From Drouetiella hepatica Uher 2000/2452 (GTDB taxonomy: Bacteria > Cyanobacteriota > Cyanobacteriia > Elainellales > Elainellaceae): a DNA stretch of 64,000 nt. Positions within the stretch are counted from its first letter, which is position 1, and each line of letters begins with the position of its first letter. Below, piece by piece: positions 51,045 through 58,949 of this stretch. A model generated the notes under the pieces. It was not told the DNA's origin. It did no database searches and was given only the letters and a program-made list of their open reading frames with translations. The stretch is from NCBI GenBank assembly GCA_019359505.1, contig JAHHHD010000021.1, forward strand, positions 1-64,000, in the 5' to 3' direction. The position numbers and the translations under genes were made by a program.

Positions 51045-51893
51045 GTGCCGGAATTACCTGAGGTTGAGACTGTTTGTCGTGGCTTAAATCAGGTCACGCT
51101 TCATCAAGTCATTTGGGGTGGGCAGGTGCTACTCGATCGCACCATTGCCTACCCCTTTTGCACGGCTGACTTCTTGACAGAGCTAAAGGAATGCGCGATC
51201 GCGCAATGGCATCGGCGCGGCAAATATTTGTTAGCAGAGCTAGTCAAGCCCGATCAAAAGCAGGCAGGATGGCTAGGCGTGCATCTGCGGATGACGGGTC
51301 AGCTTTTGTGGCAGGGTCAAGAGGAGCCGCTGCAAAAACACTGTCGAGTGCGGCTGTTTTTCCCAAAGGGGCGCGAGCTAAGGTTTGTTGATCAGCGCAC
51401 GTTTGGGCAGATGTGGTTTGTGCCGTTCGATCGCTTGCCTCAAGAAATTATGTCTGGATTGGCGCGGCTGGGAGTTGAGCCGTTTTCGCCAGAATTTTCG
51501 GTGGCGTATCTGGCGGAGTGGCTAAAGAAGCGCCAGCGCCCGATCAAAAATGCCCTGCTGGATCAAACCTTGGTCGCAGGTATTGGCAATATCTATGCCG
51601 ATGAAGCGCTGTTTCTCAGCCAAATTCGCCCTCAGACCCTATGTTCTACCTTAAGTCTTGAGCAGGTTCAGCGCCTTCATACCGCCATTTTGCGTGTGCT
51701 GCAAGAGTCGATCGATGCCAGAGGCACCACCTTCAGCGATTTCCGGGATGTGTCGGGCGTCAACGGCAACTATGGCGGCATCGCCTGGGTGTATAGTCGC
51801 GAAGGGCAGGCTTGCCGTACCTGTGGAGAGCAGATTCAGCGGCTAAAGATGGCAGGACGATCGGCGCATTTTTGCCCAACTTGCCAGGTATAG
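51045..51893 (+). CDS. mutM: Formamidopyrimidine-DNA glycosylase (Fpg)
   Basis: A base-excision repair enzyme that removes 8-oxoguanine and formamidopyrimidines and cuts the strand. It starts with (M)PELPEVETV, where Pro2 and Glu3 are catalytic; the start codon is GTG 51045. The helix-2-turn-helix and loop are visible (LGVHLRMTGQLLWQGQ; ALLDQTLVAGIGNIYADEAL). The C-terminal zinc finger is complete (CRTCGEQIQRLKMAGRSAHF, then CPTC). Length 282 aa is normal. It follows psaE by about 95 bp; co-transcription is possible but not required. Confidence 0.95.
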   Translation: MPELPEVETVCRGLNQVTLHQVIWGGQVLLDRTIAYPFCTADFLTELKECAIAQWHRRGKYLLAELVKPDQKQAGWLGVHLRMTGQLLWQGQEEPLQKHCRVRLFFPKGRELRFVDQRTFGQMWFVPFDRLPQEIMSGLARLGVEPFSPEFSVAYLAEWLKKRQRPIKNALLDQTLVAGIGNIYADEALFLSQIRPQTLCSTLSLEQVQRLHTAILRVLQESIDARGTTFSDFRDVSGVNGNYGGIAWVYSREGQACRTCGEQIQRLKMAGRSAHFCPTCQV

Positions 51894-51942
51894 TGCTTCA
51901 CGGCAATAGCCTTTTGCAATCCAAAATCTAGAATAATGCGGG

Positions 51943-52827
51943 TTATTGCTGCGTTACCTGCTGCACGATTTCTAAAAAGCGCTGCACCGTTGCAGAAGCG
52001 TCCTTACGCCAGGTGACAGCGATCGCCGCCCTTGGAGTTACTTCTACTAAGGGTCGATAGACCACTCCCGTGCGCTGTAAGTTTTGTAAAGAGATGGGGA
52101 CGATCGCCACACCCATTTCAGCAGCCACCAGGCTAATAATGGTCTGCATCTGGATGGCTTCTTGCACGACATTGGGGCTGAATCCGCCCTGCTGACACAG
52201 ACTGATAATCTGGTCATAGAGTCCCGGAGCCAGCAAGCGAGGGAAGAGAATAAACGGCTCGCCCGCCAGGGTACACAAAGCCACCTGAGATTGTAGAGCC
52301 AGGGTATGGGCTTGGGGCAGGGCAACCACCAGCGGCTCCTGAAAAATCGTGGTGCAGCCAAATTCTTCCGCTTCGATCGGCGGACGGACAAAGCCTACGT
52401 CAATGCGCCCTTCTCGCAGCCATCGGATTTGCTGATCGGTCGTCAACTCATGTAGCTCTAAGCTGACCTGCGGCAGGGTAGAGCGAAACGATCGCAAGAT
52501 CTGAGGCAAAACGCTGTAGGCGGCAGAGCTGACAAAGGCGATCGCCAACTGCCCCAATTCACCCCGGCTGACCTGCTGCCCTGTGCGAACGGCTTGCTCT
52601 AGCTGCCAAAAAATCTTTCGGCATTCTCCCCAAAAAATTTGCCCTGCTTCCGTAAGCACCACGCTGCGTTTGGTGCGGTAAAAAAGCTGAAATCCTAGCT
52701 CAGCCTCTAACTGGCGAATCTGCTGACTCAGCGGTGGTTGTGCCATGTGCAGTCGCTCGGCAGCGCGACCAAAGTGCAGCTCCTCAGCCACCATCATGAA
52801 ATAGCGCAAGTGTCGAAGTTCAATCAT
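51943..52827 (-). CDS. LysR-family transcriptional regulator
   Basis: An LTTR with an N-terminal winged helix (LRHLRYFMMVAEELHFGRAA, HMAQPPLSQQIRQLEAELG) and a C-terminal periplasmic-binding-like sensor (FVSSAAYSVLPQILRSFRST, IDVGFVRPPIEAEEFGC). The start MIELRHLRYF is ATG 52827; two more codons are possible upstream. The target and inducer are unknown; the divergent neighbour is the membrane protein at 52979, with a family C hairpin between. The protein resembles the BenM/CatR-type clade in general form. Confidence 0.88.
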   Translation of the reverse strand: MIELRHLRYFMMVAEELHFGRAAERLHMAQPPLSQQIRQLEAELGFQLFYRTKRSVVLTEAGQIFWGECRKIFWQLEQAVRTGQQVSRGELGQLAIAFVSSAAYSVLPQILRSFRSTLPQVSLELHELTTDQQIRWLREGRIDVGFVRPPIEAEEFGCTTIFQEPLVVALPQAHTLALQSQVALCTLAGEPFILFPRLLAPGLYDQIISLCQQGGFSPNVVQEAIQMQTIISLVAAEMGVAIVPISLQNLQRTGVVYRPLVEVTPRAAIAVTWRKDASATVQRFLEIVQQVTQQ

Positions 52828-52888
52828 TCGCACCCCTGCGGTATTAGTATGGGCAAGGATAGAGTCTTCTTATCGCCACTGAATTTAT

Positions 52889-52964
52889 GGTAGTCCTTAA
52901 GGGGTAGGGATTTTTTGTTGCGTGGGCTTTGCCCACGCAACAAAAAATCCCTACCCAAATACCA
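52889..52964. repeat. Long-hairpin repeat (family C), copy 4
   Basis: The perfect core 52903-52955 has 25-bp arms (GGTAGGGATTTTTTGTTGCG...) and a TTT loop, framed by GGTAGTCC / AATACC. It lies in the gap between the divergent LysR and membrane-protein genes, where it may influence their promoters. Confidence 0.8.
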
Positions 52965-52978
52965 ATACCGAATTTATT

Positions 52979-54121
52979 ATGCGATCGTTCTGGTCTGATC
53001 CCTACCTCTGGGTACATTTGGCGGGGGCTGCTGCCGTACCGCTCCTTCTAGAGTTTTGCTTGCTAGGTTTGGGCGTGGGGAGTCCGCTACTCCCCGTAGG
53101 TCTTGAATTTGCGTTGGTAGGAACGATCGGTGTAGCTCCAGTTCTTTGGATGCAGTGGCAAAAACCCTTCTCCATTTTTAGCTTAGTCGCCCTAGCGCTG
53201 AAGCCAGACCGACTAACGATCGATCAGCGACGAATCTTGAAGCTATTCAAAGCGCCTCTAGAGAGAGTCGTGGCGGTGCTAACGGCGATCGCCCTGCTTG
53301 CCGTGCTGTGGCAGCTTTACCAAATTGCGCCGATTGCCTCAGAAGTAACGCCGTTTGGGCAGTTTGGACGGTTGGGCGGAGTGTTGGTGGCAGCGATCGC
53401 GTTTCTGGGCTGCAACCTGTTTTTGCAGATTCCGGTTAGCGTTTTGCGGGTGCTGTTCACGTCCGAAAAGCAATTTTTTGCTACCGAGCCTTATTCTGTT
53501 GAGAAAATAGCGCAGGACTTCACGCTGTTGGGTTTGCAAATTCAGCAAATTTTGCCCAGTATTCAGGCTCAAGCTGAAATTAAGGCTGAAGCCAAGCCAG
53601 AAGTTACGCCAGAAGAAGCTACGCCAGAAACCAAGCCAGAAACCAAGCCAAAAGAAGTTACGCCAGAAATCGAAGCGGCTGCACTGTTGGAAGAATTGGC
53701 GATCGCTGAGGCAACTCCAACTATGACTTCAGTTGAGCCTGCGGTGGATTTGGAAGACTCTCTAGAAGACCCGTTAGATGAATTTGGAGATGCCCAAGAC
53801 TTCTCTGAACCTCTCGCCGAGACTATCCCTGAAATTATTCCAGAGATTATCCCTGAAATCACTTCTGAAATCATTCCTGAAGCAATCTCTGAACCTGTTT
53901 CTGAGACCATTCACATTATTGAACTTGAGCTAATCGATGACTCAGAAGCGCCCTACGTGGAAGTGATGGCGGCTGAAGAAGAAATAATTGTTGTAGAAGA
54001 GCCGATCGAGGAAAAAACGATCGAGATCGAAATTCAATATATCCCTGATGAAATAACGATCGACTCGGCTGAAGGTGCGATCGAAGAATCGAACTGGGAA
54101 GAGGATGATTGGGAAGAGTAA
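52979..54121 (+). CDS. Membrane protein with a long low-complexity acidic tail
   Basis: Probably the cyanobacterial low-complexity-tail membrane protein family. ATG 52979 (MRSFWSDPYLWVHL) starts about four hydrophobic helices (AAAVPLLLEFCLLGLG, ALVGTIGVAPVLWMQW, VAVLTAIALLAVLWQLY, LVAAIAFLGCNLFLQIPV). From about residue 200 the rest is glutamate/isoleucine/proline-rich repeats (TPEEATPETKPETK, IPEIIPEIIPEI, SETIHIIELELI) with a strongly acidic charge, likely intrinsically disordered on the cytoplasmic side. Function unknown. The nearby longer frame from 52922 runs through the repeat and is not a likely start. Confidence 0.8.
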   Translation: MRSFWSDPYLWVHLAGAAAVPLLLEFCLLGLGVGSPLLPVGLEFALVGTIGVAPVLWMQWQKPFSIFSLVALALKPDRLTIDQRRILKLFKAPLERVVAVLTAIALLAVLWQLYQIAPIASEVTPFGQFGRLGGVLVAAIAFLGCNLFLQIPVSVLRVLFTSEKQFFATEPYSVEKIAQDFTLLGLQIQQILPSIQAQAEIKAEAKPEVTPEEATPETKPETKPKEVTPEIEAAALLEELAIAEATPTMTSVEPAVDLEDSLEDPLDEFGDAQDFSEPLAETIPEIIPEIIPEITSEIIPEAISEPVSETIHIIELELIDDSEAPYVEVMAAEEEIIVVEEPIEEKTIEIEIQYIPDEITIDSAEGAIEESNWEEDDWEE

Positions 54122-54440
54122 AGCCAATTATTCGGTGCCTGTATTCTGAGCGCGCCTGGCAGACAAACTGCAAGACACCCGCCTATCTGGGTGGCGGTTC
54201 AACAAAAGGTGGTTGGTGCATAGGGTTTCCCGCTGACTCAATTGCCATCGACCTCACCCATTCCGCTTTGCTGGTTTAGCCTTCCAGCAGAGAAAATTAA
54301 AAGCAAACTAAAAAAGATTTGCACACCGCGTTAAGTGGTTTTTCATCCCCTATTAGAGAGGGAACACTCTATGTGATAATCCGTAATAGAGTTTCTAATA
54401 TTTGAGCTTTTAAGAGATTCCTTATGGATGGGAGCCGCCA
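54122..54440. other. Upstream region of rubA, possibly structured
   Basis: No gene is present in about 320 bp. From about 54150 to 54300 the sequence is rich in small complementary segments (GCAG / CTGC, CCGCC / GGCGG, CACCC / GGGTG), as in a folded RNA or a structured leader. I could not match it to a known RNA family. The final 100 bp are AT-rich and probably carry the rubA promoter. Confidence 0.35.
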
Positions 54441-54776
54441 GTGAGTACGGAAGCGATCGATCCCAAAACCCTTGATAGCTATGAGTGTGGAGCCTGTGGT
54501 TACGTTTACGAACCGAATCGGGGAGACAACACTCAGGATGTTGCAGCAGGTACAGCTTTTGAAGACTTGTCTGAAAATTGGCGATGTCCTGTCTGCAATG
54601 CGCGGAAGCCTCGGTTTAGCAATATCGGTTCTATCAACAGTCCTTCAGGATTTAAGGAAAATCTGAAGTACGGTTTTGGAGTCAACACCCTAACCCCAGG
54701 TCAGAAGAATCTGCTGATTTTTGGAGCTTTGGGGCTAGGTGTCTTGTTTTTTCTGAGCCTTTACGGGCTGCATTAG
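54441..54776 (+). CDS. rubA: Rubredoxin with a C-terminal membrane helix (RubA)
   Basis: A membrane-tethered rubredoxin needed for photosystem assembly in phototrophs. The iron site is formed by ECGACGYVY and RCPVCNARKP. A linker leads to a single C-terminal helix (LLIFGALGLGVLFFLSLYGL). Start GTG 54441. It is the first gene of the conserved cyanobacterial and plastid order rubA-ycf48-psbEFLJ; all members follow on the same strand. Confidence 0.95.
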   Translation: MSTEAIDPKTLDSYECGACGYVYEPNRGDNTQDVAAGTAFEDLSENWRCPVCNARKPRFSNIGSINSPSGFKENLKYGFGVNTLTPGQKNLLIFGALGLGVLFFLSLYGLH

Positions 54777-54882
54777 GTTTCATTTAGAGTTGCTGTCTTT
54801 GTTAAACGCGGGTTTATCAGAAACAGCCTCCATCAAATATTTTGCTCATCAAAGTTTTAGCTAAGTCACCGATCAAAATCCC

Positions 54883-55932
54883 ATGCACCCGATTCTGAAG
54901 CCGCTCCGGCAAATTGTTCTTGTTTTAGCGGCAGTCCTGCTGTGTAGCAGCTGCGCCAGAGGCTATCTGCCCTCCGTCAGTGACAACCCCTGGGAGCTTG
55001 TGCCTGTTCCGACAGAAGAAACTCTGTCTGATGTGGCATTTATGGACACTCAGCGTGGCTGGATTGTCGGCAAAAACTCGACGCTCCTGGCAACTCAGGA
55101 CGGGGGTAAAACCTGGGAAGAGCGCAAGCTGGATTTGGGAGACAGTCGCTATACTTTCAACTCCGTCAGCTTTTCGGGTAACGAGGGCTGGGTCGTGGGT
55201 CGCCCTAGCATTCTGCTGCATACGACAGATGCGGGTAAATCCTGGTCGCGAATTCCGTTAAGCGAAAAGCTGCCGGGTTCGCCCTATCTGGTGACGGCTT
55301 TGGGGAGAAAGTCTGCTGAGATGACAACTGACGTGGGCGCAATTTACCGCACCCAGGACGACGGCAAAACCTGGCAGGCTTTGGTGCAGGAGGCAGTGGG
55401 CGTGTCGAGGGACATTGAGCGATCGCCCGACGGCAAGTATGTCGCAGTCTCGGCGCGAGGCAGCTTCTATTCCACTTGGGAACCAGGTCAGACGGCATGG
55501 CAGCCCTATAATCGCAATAACTCTCGACGCTTACAGAGCATGGGGTTCAGCAAAGATGGCGATCTTTGGCTACTGGCACGAGGCGGGGTTCTTCAGTTTG
55601 GTGCTTTCAAGGACGACGCAGCTCCCCCAGATGCCGAAGCTGAAGTCAAAGAGGTTGAAGATAAGGCTTCTGGTAAGTGGGGAGAAGCGATTACGCCAGA
55701 GTTTGCCACAAGCTGGGGGCTGCTAGATTTGGCTTTCCGTACGCCTGAAGAAATTTGGGTGTCTGGCGGCAGCGGCAATCTGCTAGCTAGCTTTGATGGC
55801 GGACAAACCTGGCAAAAAGATAGAGCGATCGAAAACGTTCCCTCCAATCTTTACAGGATTGTTTTTGTCACTCCCGAACAGGGATTTGTCTTAGGTCAGA
55901 GAGGCACATTATTGAAATATAATGCTGCCTGA
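54883..55932 (+). CDS. ycf48: Photosystem II assembly factor Ycf48 (HCF136)
   Basis: A beta-propeller assembly factor that stabilises newly made D1 and early photosystem II intermediates in the lumen. The N-terminus is a lipoprotein-type signal ([15 protein letters not shown]), as in other cyanobacterial Ycf48. Repeated propeller blades are visible, with recurring [33 protein letters not shown] and [11 protein letters not shown] motifs. ATG 54883 is standard. It lies about 107 bp after rubA and about 255 bp before psbE; a short repeat is inserted in that second gap. Confidence 0.96.
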   Translation: MHPILKPLRQIVLVLAAVLLCSSCARGYLPSVSDNPWELVPVPTEETLSDVAFMDTQRGWIVGKNSTLLATQDGGKTWEERKLDLGDSRYTFNSVSFSGNEGWVVGRPSILLHTTDAGKSWSRIPLSEKLPGSPYLVTALGRKSAEMTTDVGAIYRTQDDGKTWQALVQEAVGVSRDIERSPDGKYVAVSARGSFYSTWEPGQTAWQPYNRNNSRRLQSMGFSKDGDLWLLARGGVLQFGAFKDDAAPPDAEAEVKEVEDKASGKWGEAITPEFATSWGLLDLAFRTPEEIWVSGGSGNLLASFDGGQTWQKDRAIENVPSNLYRIVFVTPEQGFVLGQRGTLLKYNAA

Positions 55933-56016
55933 GTTGTAGTCAGAAAGCGGCAGAAATGAATGGCAAAATTGCAGCATCTTAGCCCATAGAATTCAAAAAA
56001 TTCGATTGAAGAAAAT

Positions 56017-56095
56017 AGACCTCTTGCAAATTAGGTTTAGTGGGGGCGCAGACCCCACTAAACCTAATCCTAAAGCTTTAATCTGCAAGAGATCT
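56017..56095. repeat. Short palindromic repeat (family A), intact copy
   Basis: The outer ends AGACCTCTTGCAAATTAGG and AATCTGCAAGAGATCT are inverted repeats. Inside is TTAGGTTTAGTGGGG, pairing with CCCCACTAAACCTAA. Situated between ycf48 and psbE, it may have changed the promoter or read-through into psbEFLJ. Confidence 0.75.
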
Positions 56096-56187
56096 AATAG
56101 AAAAATTGATCATGGCTTGTGATGCCTGACTCATTCTCATATGATGTAAGGTAAAGGCTAAAGTTGTCGTTTCTGAGAGGGGATTAA

Positions 56188-56436
56188 ATGGCTGGTACCA
56201 CTGGAGAACGTCCGTTTACAGATATTGTTACAAGCATTCGCTATTGGGTGATTCATAGCATCACCATCCCGGCTTTGTTTGTTGCAGGTTGGCTGTTTGT
56301 CAGCACGGGTTTGGCTTATGACATCTTTGGTACACCTCGTCCTAACGAGTACTTTACCCAAGAGCGTCAAGAAGTGCCGATCGTCATGGATCGTGACTCT
56401 GCTAAACAGCAAATCGACGACTTCATCGGCAAGTAA
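56188..56436 (+). CDS. psbE: Cytochrome b559 alpha subunit
   Basis: The photosystem II reaction-centre subunit that shares one heme with PsbF. The 82-aa sequence is canonical: a heme-ligand His in [16 protein letters not shown], a single membrane helix and the lumenal tail ([18 protein letters not shown]). Start ATG 56188 is preceded by GAGGGG. First gene of psbEFLJ. Confidence 0.98.
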   Translation: MAGTTGERPFTDIVTSIRYWVIHSITIPALFVAGWLFVSTGLAYDIFGTPRPNEYFTQERQEVPIVMDRDSAKQQIDDFIGK

Positions 56437-56488
56437 AATTGACAAGTGAATTGACAAGTAAATTGGCACGCAAGTTGAGCGCAAAGCT

Positions 56489-56620
56489 ATGACTAATTCC
56501 ACAAATCAGCCCGTTTCCTATCCCATTTTTACTGTTCGTTGGGCGGCAGTTCACACCTTGGCGGTTCCCACCGTGTTTTTCTTGGGGGCGATCGCATCTA
56601 TGCAATTTATTCATCGCTAG
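56489..56620 (+). CDS. psbF: Cytochrome b559 beta subunit
   Basis: A 43-aa photosystem II subunit that provides the second heme ligand. The helix contains [14 protein letters not shown] (His ligand) and [16 protein letters not shown]. It is too short for most gene callers but is exactly conserved. It follows psbE by 52 bp. Confidence 0.97.
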   Translation: MTNSTNQPVSYPIFTVRWAAVHTLAVPTVFFLGAIASMQFIHR

Positions 56621-56629
56621 GAGAATCCT

Positions 56630-56758
56630 GTGGCACCTTTAGATCGGAGTCCTAACCCTAACAATCAGCCCGTAGAGTTAAACCGTACTTCTCTCTACCT
56701 TGGCTTGTTGCTTATTTTCGTTCTGGGTATTTTGTTTTCAAGCTATTTCTTCAACTAG
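56630..56758 (+). CDS. psbL: Photosystem II protein L
   Basis: A 42-aa one-helix photosystem II subunit important for the acceptor side and dimerisation. GTG start 56630, 9 bp after psbF; sequence [20 protein letters not shown] then [20 protein letters not shown]. Slightly longer at the N-terminus than the common 39 aa. Confidence 0.95.
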   Translation: MAPLDRSPNPNNQPVELNRTSLYLGLLLIFVLGILFSSYFFN

Positions 56759-56829
56759 AAATTTGGGTCAGGTTTACCGCCTGACTCAATTTGAATTCAT
56801 TTGAGTTAGGTATTAGGAGATTAAAAAAA

Positions 56830-56949
56830 ATGTTTCAATCTGGCAGAATTCCACTTTGGATGGTTGGTACTGTCGCAGGTATCGGCGTACTGGTGGTTGT
56901 GGGTCTATTTTTCTACGGTGCTTACGCGGGTATTGGCTCTTCGGTTTAG
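56830..56949 (+). CDS. psbJ: Photosystem II protein J
   Basis: A 39-aa one-helix subunit near cytochrome b559 and the plastoquinone channel. Sequence [19 protein letters not shown] then [21 protein letters not shown] 56830 is preceded by AGGAG. Last gene of psbEFLJ, followed by a terminator. Confidence 0.97.
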   Translation: MFQSGRIPLWMVGTVAGIGVLVVVGLFFYGAYAGIGSSV

Positions 56950-57011
56950 GCTGGCGATCGATTGAGAATAAGTTTCTGAAAAAGCCGTTTATTTCTAGCT
57001 CTCTGTTTAGC

Positions 57012-57045
57012 AAAAAAGCCGCGCTGTACACAGCGCGGCTTTTTT
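57012..57045. terminator. Bidirectional terminator between psbJ and psaL
   Basis: AAAAAAGCCGCGCTG / CAGCGCGGCTTTTTT forms a perfect 15-bp stem with a TACA loop and T-tracts on both strands, fitting termination of psbEFLJ (plus) and of psaL (minus). Confidence 0.9.
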
Positions 57046-57103
57046 ATAGGACTTTCATGGAACTTTCGTAAGCGCCTATCTAGAATCTGTTAGCTAATGC
57101 CGC

Positions 57104-57583
57104 TTAGCTAATATTGCCAAAGGTTTGTAGCACCCCTGATTTAACCACCTCGTACACCAAGTAAGCGAACCCAGCGCCGCCAATGCCGCCTACCAGGAAA
57201 CTGCCCGCAAACTCGCTCCAACCTTCTGAAGTCTCCAAACCTACGGGCGGTTTGGGAGTCGTCACGGTTTTAATGGGTTTGTTGGGTTGTGATCCGGCAT
57301 AGAGTGACAGGCAAACTGTCAAAATCACGACCAGAATGACGGCTTCAATCAGACCGACAATGTCGCCAACGCCCGTGTCTCGAAACTGGCTGGTGAAGGC
57401 AAAAGGCCCAAACAGCAGGTAGCCATGAGCCATACCAATTTCTAGACCTCGGCGTTGAGGAGACAAACCAGCTCGATAGGCGGGCAGGTTGTTGATCAAC
57501 GCTTTTGTGAAGTCTGAGGAATTAATCGGGGTGGCAAGGTTGCCAATTTGCGGATCTCCAGCGGCTTTAATCACATCTGACAT
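57104..57583 (-). CDS. psaL: Photosystem I subunit XI (PsaL)
   Basis: The subunit at the centre of photosystem I trimers or tetramers. The 159-aa chain has the N-terminal NLATPINSSDFTKALINNLP, the conserved RRGLEIGMAHGYLLFGPF, and the helices IVGLIEAVILVVILTVCLSL and SFLVGGIGGAGFAYLVYEVV. It follows psaI by about 216 bp on the minus strand and runs towards psbJ, with a shared terminator in between. Confidence 0.96.
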   Translation of the reverse strand: MSDVIKAAGDPQIGNLATPINSSDFTKALINNLPAYRAGLSPQRRGLEIGMAHGYLLFGPFAFTSQFRDTGVGDIVGLIEAVILVVILTVCLSLYAGSQPNKPIKTVTTPKPPVGLETSEGWSEFAGSFLVGGIGGAGFAYLVYEVVKSGVLQTFGNIS

Positions 57584-57799
57584 GTTGTTTTATCTCCAAA
57601 GTTGTTTTCACCTGTTGCCACCCAATTAGAAGGCTTTGAGGATGAAATGTACCAACACAAGCGATCGCACCTTATAAAGATGCGCAATCTCAAACAGCTC
57701 GATCTCAAACAGCTTAATCTCAAGAATAAGAGCTTTGCGAAAGAGTTAAGTCTTGTCTCAAACTCTCCAGACAGCCTTTAGAAGCGATACTGAAATGGC

Positions 57800-57916
57800 T
57801 TAAAGCCCCGCAGCGTCATCACGCTCGATGTAAATGAACAAAAACGCCATTGCCACGGCAGGAAAAACCCATCCGACAATAGGAACAAGAATTGACGGCA
57901 AAAATGAAGCTGCCAT
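57800..57916 (-). CDS. psaI: Photosystem I subunit VIII (PsaI)
   Basis: A 38-aa one-helix photosystem I subunit that helps PsaL bind. Sequence [20 protein letters not shown] then [19 protein letters not shown] 57916. It lies upstream of psaL, the same pair often found together in cyanobacteria. It is missed by most gene callers because of its length. Confidence 0.93.
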   Translation of the reverse strand: MAASFLPSILVPIVGWVFPAVAMAFLFIYIERDDAAGL

Positions 57917-58054
57917 ATTTTGGCTCTCCCTCGCTAAATTAACGAACCTTCAGAGCCAAATTTACTGTGAATTGGGGACTGATTTCTAACTGCTAAGAAA
58001 TTTTAACAACTGTGTGGCTAGGATCTGCCGATGGCATTGCTCAATCGGGGCACA

Positions 58055-58102
58055 ATTTTTTGTTGGAGAGGGGCGCGGAGCGCCCTTCTCCAACAAAAAA
58101 AT
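58055..58102. terminator. Strong hairpin downstream of hisB
   Basis: ATTTTTTGTTGGAGAGGGGC and its near-perfect complement enclose a GGA loop. It has the GGCGCGGAGCGCC centre seen in several other hairpins here. It follows the hisB stop on the minus strand, so it could terminate that transcript. Confidence 0.55.
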
Positions 58103-58128
58103 CCCAGAGATCAGCAACACCCTGCCGA

Positions 58129-58770
58129 CTACAACACCCCTTTAGAGCTAGGAATCAGGTGTGCCCGACGGGGATCAATCTCGATCGCCATCCGAAGCGC
58201 ACGCGCAAATGCCTTAAAGGTAGCCTCAATAATGTGGTGAGAGTTGATGCCGTCCAGTTGGCGAATGTGCAGCGTCATTTGCGAATGGTTGACCACTGCG
58301 ACAAAGAACTCGCGCACGAGCTGAGTATCGTAGGTGCCGACCCGCTCCGTCGGAATTTGCAGCCCGTAACTGAGGTGCGGACGACCCGAAAAATCTAGCG
58401 TCACCTGCACCAGAGCCTCATCTAGCGGTGCAAAGAAGTGTCCAAAGCGGACGATGCCCTTGCGATCGCCCAGTGCCTTCGACAACGCCTGCCCTAGGGT
58501 AATGCCCACATCTTCGTTGGTGTGGTGGTCGTCAATTTCAATATCTCCCGTGGCGTGAACATCCAGATCAACTAGCCCATGAGAAGAAATCTGGTGCAGC
58601 ATGTGATCGAGAAATGGAATGCCTGTTTGGGTGCTGCATTGTCCCTGCCCATCTAAATTAAGGCTAACCTGCACGTCTGTTTCTCCAGTCGCGCGGTGAA
58701 CTGAGGCGATCCGCGCCGGAAATTCTAGATTAAGCGGTGAAAATCCGGTGGCTAAATCACGAGTTTGCAT
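58129..58770 (-). CDS. hisB: Imidazoleglycerol-phosphate dehydratase
   Basis: The sixth step of histidine synthesis. The single-domain (non-fused) enzyme is about 213 aa. Manganese-binding motifs [16 protein letters not shown] and [14 protein letters not shown], and the later [20 protein letters not shown] and [16 protein letters not shown], are intact. ATG 58770 ([10 protein letters not shown]) is chosen; ATG 58809 in frame would add 13 residues. No other his genes are next to it, as usual in cyanobacteria. Confidence 0.95.
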   Translation of the reverse strand: MQTRDLATGFSPLNLEFPARIASVHRATGETDVQVSLNLDGQGQCSTQTGIPFLDHMLHQISSHGLVDLDVHATGDIEIDDHHTNEDVGITLGQALSKALGDRKGIVRFGHFFAPLDEALVQVTLDFSGRPHLSYGLQIPTERVGTYDTQLVREFFVAVVNHSQMTLHIRQLDGINSHHIIEATFKAFARALRMAIEIDPRRAHLIPSSKGVL

Positions 58771-58843
58771 GAAGGTATGCGCAAAGACAGCAAAACCATT
58801 ATCGCTCATCTGCTCTATGGTCGTTTCAAAAAATAGACAGTTC

Positions 58844-58933
58844 CAGTAGATTGCAAAGTCTTCCAGCTTTTAAGGTTTTGTGGCGCGCGGAGCGCGCCAC
58901 AAAACCCTAATTTGCGATCTTGCGATCTGCTGA
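58844..58933. repeat. Hairpin repeat (family D), copy 3
   Basis: CAGTAGATTGCAA at the left and TTGCGATCTGCTGA at the right are the family ends. Only one internal hairpin remains (GGTTTTGTGGCGCGC, GGA loop, complement), so this copy lacks the second hairpin of the copies at 25429 and 44246. It sits between hisB and the long disordered protein. Confidence 0.7.
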
Positions 58934-58949
58934 GTCCGGCTAGAACGTC

